From Sphingomonadales bacterium (GTDB lineage: Bacteria; Pseudomonadota; Alphaproteobacteria; Sphingomonadales; Sphingomonadaceae): a stretch of DNA of 64,000 nt. The notes under the pieces are model-generated. The model did no database searches. It saw only the letters and a program-made list of their open reading frames with translations, and was not told the origin of the DNA. The stretch covers positions 1 through 64,000 of the forward strand of contig JAGWMZ010000006.1 of the NCBI GenBank assembly GCA_028871475.1, in the 5' to 3' direction. The stretch's first letter is position 1. Each line of letters begins with the position of its first letter. Below, piece by piece: positions 1-10,670 of this stretch. The translations under genes and the position numbers were made by a program.

Positions 1-1
1 C

Positions 2-115
2 TCCTACCCTGCCGGGATCAAAGTTACCGACGTGGAGATGGACGAGATCAACATCCGACGACATGATTTTCATGGCGAATGGAACTACACGATATCCCCG
101 AACCCAACCGAATAA
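2..115 (+). CDS. ISAzo13-family transposase, C-terminal fragment (cut by window edge)
   Basis: Open reading frame running in from the left edge and ending in TAA; 37 residues are visible. The tail FHGEWNYTISP matches the characteristic end of ISAzo13/Rhodopirellula-type DDE transposases (family knowledge), which cut and paste the insertion sequence. The catalytic part lies outside the window, so intactness cannot be judged. No obvious terminal inverted repeat can be defined from one end alone; the element should finish within the next few tens of bases. This is the only transposase in the window. Confidence 0.75.
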   Translation, partial: SYPAGIKVTDVEMDEINIRRHDFHGEWNYTISPNPTE

Positions 116-510
116 AGCGATAATTTATCAACGGGCCCTAACGTCAAGCCTGACCGAAACCGGCGACCAGCACGCAGCGCGGCGGCAGCGTATCGCCCGA
201 GGGCAGCATCATGAACTGAAAGCCCCGGAACCATGACCAGCCCACGGCCACCGTGGCCATGATTTTGCACAGGGTGGCGATGTCACCAAAAAAGAAGGAC
301 TCTGCGACCATAGAACGAATGCCCTTTTCAAGCCTGACAGCTCCGCATTCGTATGGGCGGTTCCTGCAGACTCTCCCGAATAAGGCAGATGTCATCGCGT
401 TTTTGCCCTTGTGTCAACTGAATTCGCAGGCTCTGCGCCGCCCCACTTCCCCCGCCGCGTCGAAGGGCGGCGCGCCATCTGCGATGGCAGCGCGGTCGGG
501 CTCAGCCGGA
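116..510. other. Gene-poor gap between transposase fragment and phoD
   Basis: This 395-base stretch should contain the right end of the insertion sequence and the region downstream of phoD. A GCGCCGCC/GGCGGCGC inverted repeat (435-442 with 466-473) could form a hairpin near the phoD 3' end but has no T-run. Short frames exist on both strands (for example a leftward 83-codon frame at 144-395) but have no recognisable family or convincing ribosome-binding site. I see no supported gene here. Confidence 0.5.
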
Positions 511-2067
511 TCAGGCCCGCACCAGCCCGGTCTTGCTCGCTTCGACAGCCCAGCTCGCCGCGGTGCTGATCGGCATGTCGCGCCGCGACACCGCCTCCAC
601 CGTGCGGTAATGGCCGACCCATGAGCCGGGGGTGATCTCGCTCACCACATAGCCGCGCCGGTCGTTCGTCCATTTGAGGAAGGGGTTGTCGGCCATCCAG
701 CGTTCGTTGCCCGGGCGCACATCATGCCCGTCCCCGCCCGAGGTGATCGAGGTGGAGACAAATTCCGAGGCGACGATCCTGCTGCCCAGCATCAGGTCAT
801 TGGCGAAATTCTGATGCTCGTCGCCGGTGACCACCACCACATTGCGACTGCGACCAAACAGGGCGAAGAGCCTTTCGCGCTGGGCCTGATAGCCGGCCCA
901 GCTGTCCATGTTGAAGAGCGGCGCGGTTCTCGTGTCGTCGGGATTGCGCCGGTCGAGCGGGCACATCATCACCTGCTGGGCCAGACCCTGCCATTGCTGG
1001 TGGCTTTGCGCGAAACCGGTGTTGAGCCAGGCTTCCTGCTCGGGGTTGATCATCTGCGCGCCGGGCGCGGTCTGCGCGGCGCAGGCAAGCTGGTAATTGT
1101 CGCCGCAGGGCTGATCGGTGCGGTACAGGCGCGTGTTGGGCAGGTGCAGCCGGACCAGATCGCCGTAATCGGCACGCTTGTGGAAATCCACCGTGCCATC
1201 GCGCATCAGTGTCGCGCGGCGCACCGGCATATGTTCATACCAGGCCTGCAGCGCCATGCGGCGGCGGGTGATGAACAGCTCCGGTGCGGTGCCGTTCTGG
1301 TCCTGATCGCCCGCCCAGTTGTTCTGCACCTCATGGTCGTCATAGGTGCAGAACCAGGGATGGGCCGCGCGCGCCGCCTGCAGGTCGGTGTCGAGCGTGG
1401 TCTGGGCATAGCGCAGGCGATAGGCGTCGATCGTGAAAGGTTCCCCGCCAAGATAGCGGCGCACCGGGGTGATCGGCTGGTGATGGTCGTCCAGCTGGAA
1501 ACCGTTTGAGGCTTCGTAGATGAAATCGCCATAATGGAAGAAGAAATCGAGGTCTTCCTGCGCTGCGTGGCGAAAGGCGGTGTACCAGCCATATTCCAGA
1601 TGCTGGCAACCCACGGCGGCAAAGCGCACCTTCTCGACCTTGGCACCGGCGGCGGGCAACGTGGCGGCGCGTCCTGTCAGGCTCTTTTGCCCGGCGCAGT
1701 GAAAGCGATACCAATAGGACCGCCCCGGCTTCAGCCCGGCGACCTCGACATGGACGCTGTGGCCCAGTTCGGGCGGGGCGACCTGGGTGCCCTTGGCAAT
1801 GACCGTCTTGAAGCCGTCGTCCTCGGCCACTTCCCAATCGACCGCGACGGGCTTCATCGGCATGCCATAGCCCGGTTCGAGCGGGCGCGGAGCAAGCCGC
1901 GTCCAGATCACGAAACCATCGGGGGCCGGATCACCCGCGCAGACGCCCAGCGTGAAGGGATAGTCGCCAAAGCCCAGCGTCTGCGCGCGAGCGGAGGTGA
2001 GGATGAAGGGGCTGAGCGACAGGCCACCGACAAGAGCGCGGCGCGACAGGGGGAAAAGGTCCATCAT
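511..2067 (-). CDS. phoD: Alkaline phosphatase D (PhoD-type phosphodiesterase/phosphatase), Tat-exported
   Basis: 518 residues. PhoD enzymes hydrolyse phosphomono- and diesters outside the cytoplasm to release phosphate, using a Ca/Fe metal centre. The N-terminus has a twin-arginine signal (SRRALVGG, then a hydrophobic stretch to about residue 29). The metallophosphatase core shows AVGCQHLE, HYGDFIYE, YDDHEVQNNW and VVVTGDEHQNF, the usual metal-ligand motifs. Two adjacent ATG codons (2067 and 2064) compete as start. It is divergent from katG across 222 bases. A link to phosphate control is plausible because phoR/phoU/phoB lie 4 kb away, but no complete Pho box was found in its own promoter region. 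Confidence 0.9.
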   Translation of the reverse strand: MMDLFPLSRRALVGGLSLSPFILTSARAQTLGFGDYPFTLGVCAGDPAPDGFVIWTRLAPRPLEPGYGMPMKPVAVDWEVAEDDGFKTVIAKGTQVAPPELGHSVHVEVAGLKPGRSYWYRFHCAGQKSLTGRAATLPAAGAKVEKVRFAAVGCQHLEYGWYTAFRHAAQEDLDFFFHYGDFIYEASNGFQLDDHHQPITPVRRYLGGEPFTIDAYRLRYAQTTLDTDLQAARAAHPWFCTYDDHEVQNNWAGDQDQNGTAPELFITRRRMALQAWYEHMPVRRATLMRDGTVDFHKRADYGDLVRLHLPNTRLYRTDQPCGDNYQLACAAQTAPGAQMINPEQEAWLNTGFAQSHQQWQGLAQQVMMCPLDRRNPDDTRTAPLFNMDSWAGYQAQRERLFALFGRSRNVVVVTGDEHQNFANDLMLGSRIVASEFVSTSITSGGDGHDVRPGNERWMADNPFLKWTNDRRGYVVSEITPGSWVGHYRTVEAVSRRDMPISTAASWAVEASKTGLVRA

Positions 2068-2103
2068 GGCAGCCTGTTAGCCGGCGATCATTGCGGGAAT
2101 GCT

Positions 2104-2118
2104 ACAATGTATCATTGT
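2104..2118. promoter_or_regulatory. Candidate operator palindrome between phoD and katG
   Basis: A perfect 6-bp inverted repeat, ACAATG-TAT-CATTGT, lies in the divergent phoD/katG intergenic region, 37 bases upstream of the phoD start and 172 bases upstream of katG. Symmetry of this size is typical of a dimeric regulator site. Which regulator binds (an OxyR- or Fur-family peroxide/iron regulator would suit katG) cannot be told from sequence. Confidence 0.35.
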
Positions 2119-2199
2119 TGCGTGACAAAAGACGCAGCGGGTCGGCGTGTTGTCATGTGCGCACAAGCAGTCTTCGACCTGTCGCCAAATTGGGCGTAG

Positions 2200-4479
<2,280 letters not shown>

Positions 4480-4486
4480 CACAGGA

Positions 4487-4520
4487 ACCGGGGTGGCGGC
4501 GATGCCTCCACCCCGGTTTT
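4487..4520 (+). terminator. Rho-independent terminator of katG
   Basis: Perfect 10-bp stem ACCGGGGTGG/CCACCCCGGT closed by an 11-base loop and followed by TTTT, 7 bases after the katG stop codon. It also separates katG from the convergent wrbA. Confidence 0.85.
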
Positions 4521-4550
4521 GACGGCCGCCGGATGCAGATCGTTGGGCGC

Positions 4551-5150
4551 TCAGCCGAAGAGCTTGATCGCCGTCTTGGCGATCAGTTCACCCTGATGGC
4601 GCGCGCCTTCCAGCTCGATGGCGCTGGGCTGGCGGCTGCCGTCGCCACCGGCAATGGTGGTGGCGCCATAGGGAGAACCGCCCACGATTTCGTCGAGCGT
4701 CATCTGCCCCTGATGGCTGTAGGGCAGGCCAACGATGGTCATGCCGAAATGCAGCAGATTGGTGATGATCGAGAACAGCGTCACCTCTTGCCCGCCATGC
4801 TGTGTGCCGGTGGAGGTGAAAGCGCCGCCGACCTTGCCATTGAGCGCGCCGCGCATCCACAATCCGCCAGCCTGGTCGAGGAAGGCCGCCATCTGCGAGG
4901 ACATGCGCCCGAAGCGGGTGCCGGTGCCGACGATGATGGCATCATAATCGGCCAGTTCGGCCACAGTGGCGACCGGCGCTTCCTGCTCCAGCTTGAAATG
5001 CGCGCCCTTGGCAACGGCGTCGGGAACGGTTTCGGGCACACGCTTGATGTCGACCTGCGCGCCGGCGTCGCGTGCGCCCTGTGCGACAGCACCCGCCATG
5101 GTCTCGATATGGCCGTAGCTTGAGTAATAGAGCACCAGAACTTTTGCCAT
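4551..5150 (-). CDS. wrbA: NAD(P)H:quinone oxidoreductase WrbA
   Basis: 199 residues, full length for WrbA. Cytoplasmic flavodoxin-like FMN enzyme that reduces quinones by two electrons, limiting redox cycling. The FMN phosphate loop is near the N-terminus ([14 protein letters not shown]), followed by [14 protein letters not shown] and the TGTQHGGQE loop, both typical of WrbA. The start is supported by AAGGA eight bases upstream. It is convergent with katG; the two together suggest an oxidative-stress pair, although they do not share a promoter. Confidence 0.95.
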   Translation of the reverse strand: MAKVLVLYYSSYGHIETMAGAVAQGARDAGAQVDIKRVPETVPDAVAKGAHFKLEQEAPVATVAELADYDAIIVGTGTRFGRMSSQMAAFLDQAGGLWMRGALNGKVGGAFTSTGTQHGGQEVTLFSIITNLLHFGMTIVGLPYSHQGQMTLDEIVGGSPYGATTIAGGDGSRQPSAIELEGARHQGELIAKTAIKLFG

Positions 5151-5561
5151 GGGACAGTCCTTTCAAGAAAACCCTATGCCGTCTTGGCAGAGCGCGACAG
5201 GCAAGCCATTGTGCCGCCAAGCGGGCCAATCATGCACAAGGATGGTTGCAATAGCGAGGCATTGCTGCGTGCCATGGCGGCGGCGCCGGCTGCCCGGCCT
5301 TCACGGACATGCGTTACCCGGCGGGGCGTATCAGACCAAGTTGATCTGTCTGGCAATTTGGCGGGGAGCGACAGCCTTCTGCCTGATGACCGGGCGATCT
5401 ATTGGCCCGGCCTTTGGCGCTATCGATTGCCTATCCTCCACCACGGCTGCGAAACAGAGGTTTCGCGCCTCGTTGTGATGGATGGAAGGTGATGGATACA
5501 AGCTGGCGAGTTGGGGGCTGCACACAGCACCATTCCCTCGTTCTTATGGCACATGAGAGAA
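5151..5561. other. Gene-less gap upstream of wrbA
   Basis: About 410 bases between the wrbA start and tRNA-Glu. It must hold the leftward wrbA promoter. Overlapping short frames on both strands (about 60-110 codons) show no domain, no signal peptide and no good ribosome-binding site, so none is called. An imperfect hairpin (CATTCCCTC with GAGAGAATG, 5531-5563) lies just past the 3' end of the tRNA and may act in its termination or processing. Confidence 0.4.
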
Positions 5562-5636
5562 TGGTGACCCCTACGAGAATCGAACTCGTGTTTCAGCCGT
5601 GAGAGGGCCGCGTCCTGACCGCTAGACGAAGGGGCC
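5562..5636 (-). tRNA. tRNA-Glu (anticodon CTC)
   Basis: The reverse strand folds as a complete 75-nt cloverleaf with CCA encoded. The acceptor stem begins GGCCCCT; the T-loop is GTTCGAT. The anticodon stem CGGCC/GGCTG encloses loop CTCTCAC, giving anticodon CTC. Overall it aligns with bacterial tRNA-Glu. It stands alone, not in an rRNA operon. Confidence 0.93.
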
Positions 5637-5970
5637 GTTCACCATTCCAGCTGCCTGACACCCAAAGGTATAAACAGACATCCGACAAGCCATGGCACAA
5701 GGCCATGACTGCCCAGCCAAAGCTTGCGAAACCGGCGTTTTTGGCGCCGCTTCATCAGCCTTCGCTGTCTGACGGCGCCGTTAAACGAAGGTGTTGCGGA
5801 AGGGAAGCAGAATTTTTGCACAAGCCGTAATTTTATGACAAGGGCGCGACAGCACCTGCCACCCTTGCGCTCCCGCGGCATTGACACGGCCATGTCACAC
5901 ACCGAATACATGAATGGCGCCAGCGGATCGCGGGTTCTTACCGGGCCCCTGATTCAGAACAACCGACAAG
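5637..5970. other. Gap and promoter region upstream of phoR
   Basis: 334 bases with no supported gene. It contains a Pho-box-like repeat (5835-5852), a TTGACA hexamer at 5881-5886 followed after 17 bases by GAATAC (5904-5909) that could be a weak sigma70 promoter for phoR, and a TGACA-CGGCCA-TGTCA inverted repeat overlapping that hexamer. Short frames on either strand show no recognisable protein. Confidence 0.4.
5835..5852 (-). promoter_or_regulatory. Pho-box-like direct repeat upstream of phoR
   Basis: Read on the minus strand the 18 bases are CTGTCGC-GCCC-TTGTCAT, two CTGTCAT-like heptamers separated by four bases, the architecture of a PhoB binding site. Eleven of 14 heptamer positions fit the consensus. 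It lies about 120 bases before the phoR start, suggesting autoregulation; strength is unproven. Confidence 0.4.
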
Positions 5971-7215
5971 ATGGAAGTGGCCCGGCAGATGAACGGCAAC
6001 AGGCAAACCCCATGGGCCGGCATCGCCCTGGCGCTGGTGACCGTCACCCTGCTGGCCTGGGCCGGCCTGCCGCTGCTGGGCCTGCTGGCGGTGGCGGGCG
6101 TATGGATCTTCTCCTTCTGGGCCGATCGACTGCGCCCCGAAACCGAGCCCCCGGTGCAGCGGCTGAGCGAGCGGCCCGACCTTGACGCCATCGCGCGCGG
6201 AGCCATGGAGGCAACGATCGAGGCGATCAGCCTGCCCATGATCCTGACCGACGAGACGCGCATCCTTGCCGCCAATGCCGCCGCGCGCGAGGCGCTGGGC
6301 AACCATCTGGTGGGGCAGGACACGCGCGTCGCGCTGCGCCATCCCGACGCCATCAGTCTGCTCGACCAGCCCGATGGCGCCAGCGTGGTCGCCCCGGCGC
6401 TGACGGTCAGCGACAGCCTGTGGCAGCTCACCCGCCACAGCATCGACAACAAATACCGCATCATCGAAATGCGCGACCGCACCGCCGAAGCCGACATGAG
6501 CCGTGCCCATACCGATTTCGTCGCCAATGCCAGCCACGAATTGCGCACCCCCCTCTCCTCGATCATCGGCTATGTCGAGACGCTGACCGAGGCGGAGGAC
6601 AAGGTCGATGCGGCGCTGACCAGGCGCTTTTTGGGCACGGTGCTGCGTGAGGCGCGGCGCATGAACCATCTGGTGGTCGATCTCATGTCGCTCTCGCAAC
6701 TGGAGGCGGACAAGCACGACCTGCCCGCCGCGCAGATCGACCTCAATCAACTGGCCGCTCGCGTGGTGAGCGAATTTGCCCCTGAACCGGGCGGGCCGGT
6801 GAAGGTCGAGCTGGAGCCATCAGGTGAGGCCAGCGGCATGGCGGTGCGCGGCGATGTGAAGCAGCTGGAGCAATTGCTGCGCAACTTCATCGACAATGCG
6901 CTGAAATATGGCGACGGCGAAACGCCCGTGAAGGTCACGCTCTCCCCCGGCCCGCGTGACACGGTGCAACTGAGCGTGCGCGACGCGGGCGCAGGCATCG
7001 CGCCCGAGCATCTCCCTCACCTTACCCGTCGTTTCTATCGCACCGATCCGGGCCGCAGCCGATCCGTAGGCGGCACCGGACTTGGGCTGGCCATCTGCAA
7101 GCATATCGTCGAGCGCCATCGCGGGCGGCTCGACATCGCCAGCACACTGGGGGTGGGCACGACCGTGAGCGTGCGACTGCCACTGGTGCATGAGGCCGCC
7201 CTGGCGCGGGCCTGA
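5971..7215 (+). CDS. phoR: Phosphate regulon sensor histidine kinase PhoR
   Basis: 414 residues. Inner-membrane kinase that phosphorylates PhoB when phosphate is low. Two closely spaced hydrophobic segments (about residues 15-50) form the membrane anchor without a periplasmic sensor domain, then a PAS-like region (80-170), the phospho-acceptor His189 in NASHELRTPL, and an ATPase domain with FIDNALKYG, DAGAGI and GGTGLGLAI. This is the classic PhoR architecture. The nearer in-frame ATG at 5989 is an alternative start. It is followed after 250 bases by phoU and phoB; pstSCAB, commonly found between them, are absent. Confidence 0.92.
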   Translation: MEVARQMNGNRQTPWAGIALALVTVTLLAWAGLPLLGLLAVAGVWIFSFWADRLRPETEPPVQRLSERPDLDAIARGAMEATIEAISLPMILTDETRILAANAAAREALGNHLVGQDTRVALRHPDAISLLDQPDGASVVAPALTVSDSLWQLTRHSIDNKYRIIEMRDRTAEADMSRAHTDFVANASHELRTPLSSIIGYVETLTEAEDKVDAALTRRFLGTVLREARRMNHLVVDLMSLSQLEADKHDLPAAQIDLNQLAARVVSEFAPEPGGPVKVELEPSGEASGMAVRGDVKQLEQLLRNFIDNALKYGDGETPVKVTLSPGPRDTVQLSVRDAGAGIAPEHLPHLTRRFYRTDPGRSRSVGGTGLGLAICKHIVERHRGRLDIASTLGVGTTVSVRLPLVHEAALARA

Positions 7216-7271
7216 GACACAGAGACGTTCCGTTCTCCACATACGTCATTCCGCCACGGAAAAATGACAGA

Positions 7272-7289
7272 TTGTCACAAAGCCGTCAT
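7272..7289 (+). promoter_or_regulatory. Pho box candidate upstream of phoU
   Basis: TTGTCAC-AAAG-CCGTCAT: two 7-base direct repeats with a four-base spacer, matching the CTGTCAT-N4-CTGTCAT PhoB recognition pattern. It sits 177 bases before the phoU start. Confidence 0.5.
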
Positions 7290-7350
7290 CTTGCTTCGCC
7301 AGAGAAGCCGGGCGTGAAACAGTGCCTCCGCGCCTTTCATGACGTTTTTG

Positions 7351-7368
7351 TGACAAATATTTGACAGC
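7351..7368 (-). promoter_or_regulatory. Pho box candidate, reverse orientation
   Basis: On the minus strand this reads CTGTCAA-ATAT-TTGTCAC, a close match to the PhoB consensus with an A/T spacer. It lies 98 bases before phoU and in the opposite orientation to the site at 7272-7289, so the phoR-phoU gap carries two opposed Pho boxes about 60 bases apart. Confidence 0.5.
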
Positions 7369-7465
7369 GACGACAGCAACGCCCACACGCGGCCTCTGGT
7401 TTGAACCGGAGACGAGCAGAAGGCGCCAGGCGCGCGCCGGCCCCGGTCGGAATTGAGGTGGCACA

Positions 7466-8146
7466 GTGGTTCAGCATACGGTCAAGGCATTCGACGAAGA
7501 CATCACCAGGCTGCGCGGTTTGATCGCGGAAATGGGCGGATTGGCCGAAGCGGCCATTGGCAAGGCCATGACATCGCTGGTCAAGGGATCGACCGAACTG
7601 GCGCAGGCGGTGATCGAACGCGACGCCCGCATCGACGCACTGGAAAGCCAGGTCGATCGCCTTGCGGTGCGCATCATCGCCCTGCGCGCGCCCATGGCCG
7701 ACGACCTGCGCGAGGTCATCGCGGCGCTGAAAATCGCCGGCATTCTCGAACGCATCGGCGATTATGCCAAGAACATCGCCAAGCGCACGGGGCGAATCGC
7801 GGGTCAGGATGGCTTTGGCCCCTTCCCGCTGATCCCTGCCATGGCCGAAATCGCCGCCGAAATGGTGCATGACGTGCTGACCGCCTATGCCGCGCGCGAT
7901 GCCAATCTGGCGGTCGAGATCGTCGAGCGCGATGCCAAGGTCGATGCCTTTTACGACAGCATCTTCCGCAATCTGGTCAGCTATATGGTGGAAAATCCCT
8001 CTGCCGTGGGCACTGCCGCGCATCTGCTGTTCGTGGCGCGCAACCTTGAACGCATTGGCGACCATGCCACCAATCTTGCCGAACAGGTCTATTTCGCCGC
8101 CACCGCCGATTATCTGGGCGACCGGTCGGAAAGACCCGAGAACTGA
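7466..8146 (+). CDS. phoU: Phosphate signalling regulator PhoU
   Basis: 226 residues, normal length. PhoU is an all-helical cytoplasmic protein with two metal-binding three-helix repeats that links the Pst transporter to PhoR and keeps the Pho response off when phosphate is plentiful. Both repeats show the signature E-RIGDYAKNIA (about residues 94-107) and ERIGDHATNLAE (about 195-206). It starts with GTG; GAGGTG lies just upstream. It precedes phoB by 43 bases and the two are probably co-transcribed from the Pho-box promoter region. Confidence 0.95.
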   Translation: MVQHTVKAFDEDITRLRGLIAEMGGLAEAAIGKAMTSLVKGSTELAQAVIERDARIDALESQVDRLAVRIIALRAPMADDLREVIAALKIAGILERIGDYAKNIAKRTGRIAGQDGFGPFPLIPAMAEIAAEMVHDVLTAYAARDANLAVEIVERDAKVDAFYDSIFRNLVSYMVENPSAVGTAAHLLFVARNLERIGDHATNLAEQVYFAATADYLGDRSERPEN

Positions 8147-8189
8147 CGACCGGTCCGTCCGACCGGAACCTTAAAAGGGGCCTTTTCCC

Positions 8190-8879
8190 ATGAATCCTCC
8201 CCGCCTGCTGCTCGTCGAGGACGATCCGGCGCTGGCCGAATTGCTGGAATTCCGCTTTCGCGCCGAAGGCTACGGCGTCTCGGTCACCTCCGATGGTGAC
8301 GAGGCCCTGCTGCTGGCGGCGGAAGAAATCCCCGATCTGGTCATTCTGGACTGGATGATCGAGGGCACCAGCGGGATCGAGGTCTGCCGCCGCCTGCGCC
8401 GCGACAAGGCCACCGCCCATGTGCCCATCATCATGCTGACCGCGCGCGGCGCCGAGGATGACATGATCCGCGGCCTGGAAACCGGGGCCGACGATTACCT
8501 GACCAAACCCTTCTCGCCGCGCGAACTGATCGCCCGCGTCTCGGCCATCATGCGTCGCATCCGCCCGGCGCTGGCGGGGGAACTGGTGAATGTCGGCGAT
8601 CTGACGCTGGATGCCACCGCGCACCGCGTCACGCGCCGGGGGCAGGTCATCTCGCTGGGGCCGACGGAATTTCGCCTGCTCAAATTCTTCATGGAGCATC
8701 CGGGCCGTGTCTTTTCGCGCGGGCAGTTGCTCGATGCGGTGTGGGGCACGGACAGCGACATCGAACTGCGCACGGTGGACGTGCATATCCGCCGGTTGCG
8801 CAAGGGGATCGAGCAAGAGGGTGCGCCGGACCCAGTCCGCACCGTCCGCTCGGCTGGATACGCGCTCGAAGCGGTCTGA
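8190..8879 (+). CDS. phoB: Phosphate regulon response regulator PhoB
   Basis: 229 residues. OmpR/PhoB-family DNA-binding regulator. The receiver domain shows the acidic pocket VEDD (residues 9-12), phospho-acceptor Asp54 in LVILDWM, Thr84 and Lys106 (LTKPF). The C-terminal winged helix (about 135-225) carries LGPTEFRLLKFFMEHPGRV and TVDVHIRRLRKGI, typical of PhoB. AAGGGG precedes the ATG. It should bind the Pho boxes in front of phoU and phoR. A bidirectional terminator follows. Confidence 0.96.
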   Translation: MNPPRLLLVEDDPALAELLEFRFRAEGYGVSVTSDGDEALLLAAEEIPDLVILDWMIEGTSGIEVCRRLRRDKATAHVPIIMLTARGAEDDMIRGLETGADDYLTKPFSPRELIARVSAIMRRIRPALAGELVNVGDLTLDATAHRVTRRGQVISLGPTEFRLLKFFMEHPGRVFSRGQLLDAVWGTDSDIELRTVDVHIRRLRKGIEQEGAPDPVRTVRSAGYALEAV

Positions 8880-8903
8880 CCTGCTTCGTCAGAGGCCAAA
8901 ACG

Positions 8904-8930
8904 AAAGGGGCGGTTTTCACCGCCCCTTTT
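8904..8930. terminator. Bidirectional terminator between phoB and the permease
   Basis: Perfect 10-bp stem AAAGGGGCGG/CCGCCCCTTT with a 6-base loop and T-runs on both strands. It can stop phoB transcription and, on the opposite strand, the convergent permease gene ending at 8937. Confidence 0.85.
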
Positions 8931-8936
8931 AAATGC

Positions 8937-10439
8937 TTACTGCGCGCCGGGGGGCGGCATATCGGGCTCGCCCTCCATCAGGCCGCGCCCCACATGGCTG
9001 CGGCTGCGGCTGTAGCCGAAATAGACGCACAGGCCGACCACCGCCCAGGCGGCGAACAGCATCTTGCTCTTCATATCCAGGTTGAAGAACAGAAAAAGGC
9101 AACCCGCCAGCGACAGCGGCGCGGTGATGAACAGCGCGGGCGTGCGGAAGGGACGATGACGGGTCGGGTCCTTCTTGCGGATTACCATCACGGCCACCGA
9201 CACGGCGGCAAAGGCGAACAGCGTGCCCGAGTTCGAGATGTTGGCCAGCACGCCCACCGGGAAGAAGGCCGAGAACAGCGCCACGAAGATGCCGGTCAGG
9301 ATGGTGATGAAATAGGGCGTGTTGAACTTGGGATGGATGCGCGAGAAAGCGGCGGGCAGCAGACCGTCGCGGCTCATCACGAAGAAGATGCGGGTCTGGC
9401 CGAACATCATCATCAGAATGACCGAGGGCAGCGCCAAACCGGCGGCCAGGCCGACCAGATTGCCGATCTGCGGCCAGCCGATCTGGCGCAGCGTCCAAGC
9501 CAGTGCTTCCTTGGAGCAGACCACCGCCTGGTCTTGAATGGTGGCGCATTTGGCGGCCAGTTCAGGGCTGCCGGGGCTCAGGCCCAGATGGTCAGGGCCA
9601 AGCATGGGCTGCGCGCCGACCGAACCGATGACACCGGCGGCAACGAGCAGATAGAAGATGGTGCAGATCGTCAGGCTGCCGATCAGGCCGATGGGCATGT
9701 TGCGCTGGGGGTTCTTGGTTTCCTCGGCCGCCGTCGAGACCGCGTCAAAGCCGACATAGGCAAAGAAGATCGAGGCGGCCGCCGCGCCGATCCCGCCAAA
9801 GCCAAGCGGCGCAAAGGGGTCGAAATGCTGCATTTTCAGCACCGGCAGCGCCAGAATGCAGAACAGCGTCAGTGCCGTCACCTTGATCGTCACCAAAATG
9901 GCGTTGACCGTGGCGCTCTCCTTGGTGCCGATCACCAGCAGCCATGTGACCAGCGAGGCGATCAGCATGGCCGGCAGGTTGATCACGCCGCCATCCAGAG
10001 GCCCGCGCACGAAGGTGACGGGGATCTGGATGTGGAAGGCATTGTTGATGAGCCCCACCACATAGCCCGACCAGCCGACGCTGACCGCGCCTGCCGCCAC
10101 GGCATATTCAAGGATGAGCGCCCAGCCCACCATCCAGGCGATCATCTCGCCCATCACCGCATAGGAATAGGTGTAGGCCGAACCCGAAACCGGCACCATG
10201 CTGGCCATTTCCGAATAGCACAGCGCGGCCACGGCGCAGACGAAACCGGCGATGATGAAGCTGACCATCATGCCGGGGCCAGCCTTTTGCGCGGCTTCGG
10301 CGGTCAGGACGAAAATGCCGGTGCCGATCACCGCCCCCACGCCCAGCATTGTCAATTGGAAGGCTCCGAGCGAGCGATGGAGCGATTTCTTTTCCGCTGT
10401 CGCCAAAATGGCGTCCAGCGGTTTGATGCGACCGAACAT
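8937..10439 (-). CDS. APC-superfamily (cationic) amino-acid permease
   Basis: 500 residues from the ATG at 10439, preceded by AGGGGA. About 12-14 hydrophobic segments. The first shows [15 protein letters not shown], the substrate-binding GxGIF motif of APC transporters, and the whole resembles the CAT/YfnA group that imports basic or neutral amino acids by proton symport. An external loop near residues 320-350 carries two cysteines ([14 protein letters not shown]) that could form a disulfide. The open frame extends far upstream over panB, but similarity begins at MFGRIKPL. Three tandem 20-base repeats lie directly before the ribosome-binding site. Substrate not deducible. Confidence 0.88.
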   Translation of the reverse strand: MFGRIKPLDAILATAEKKSLHRSLGAFQLTMLGVGAVIGTGIFVLTAEAAQKAGPGMMVSFIIAGFVCAVAALCYSEMASMVPVSGSAYTYSYAVMGEMIAWMVGWALILEYAVAAGAVSVGWSGYVVGLINNAFHIQIPVTFVRGPLDGGVINLPAMLIASLVTWLLVIGTKESATVNAILVTIKVTALTLFCILALPVLKMQHFDPFAPLGFGGIGAAAASIFFAYVGFDAVSTAAEETKNPQRNMPIGLIGSLTICTIFYLLVAAGVIGSVGAQPMLGPDHLGLSPGSPELAAKCATIQDQAVVCSKEALAWTLRQIGWPQIGNLVGLAAGLALPSVILMMMFGQTRIFFVMSRDGLLPAAFSRIHPKFNTPYFITILTGIFVALFSAFFPVGVLANISNSGTLFAFAAVSVAVMVIRKKDPTRHRPFRTPALFITAPLSLAGCLFLFFNLDMKSKMLFAAWAVVGLCVYFGYSRSRSHVGRGLMEGEPDMPPPGAQ

Positions 10440-10452
10440 GCAGTTCCCCTGA

Positions 10453-10525
10453 GGCGAATGCCGAGTGGCAAATTTTTTTGGCGAATGCCGAGTGGCAAAC
10501 TTATTGGCAAACGCCGATTGGGAAA
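10453..10525. repeat. Three tandem operator-like repeats in the permease/panB intergenic region
   Basis: GGCGAATGCCGAGTGGCAAA occurs exactly at 10453-10472 and again at 10480-10499; a degenerate third copy (about 16 of 20 matching) lies at 10506-10525. Centre spacing is 27 and 26 bases. Each full copy contains the short dyad TGCC-GAGT-GGCA. They begin 14 bases upstream of the permease start codon and lie about 150-220 bases before panB. The arrangement looks like a multi-site operator. Confidence 0.6.
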
Positions 10526-10670
10526 GAAAGTTAACGATGCGCGCAACATTCGCAAGGGGCATATGGCCACTTCGCACCGGAAAGCTGTGGGGTTTCGGGA
10601 CATATGGCACCGCTTTCCTGCAATGGCCCTTATACTTCCCCCCGCCGCTTCCCTCGTCTATCAGTCTGGT

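Noticed and set aside
5184..5492. Overlapping ~100-codon frames upstream of wrbA
   Set aside because: No start signal, no domain and no consistent reading of one frame; treated as non-coding.
8994..10670. Long plus-strand frame opposite the permease, joined to panB
   Set aside because: Only the part from 10671 is PanB; the rest is the antisense shadow of the permease, rich in Gln/His/Arg.
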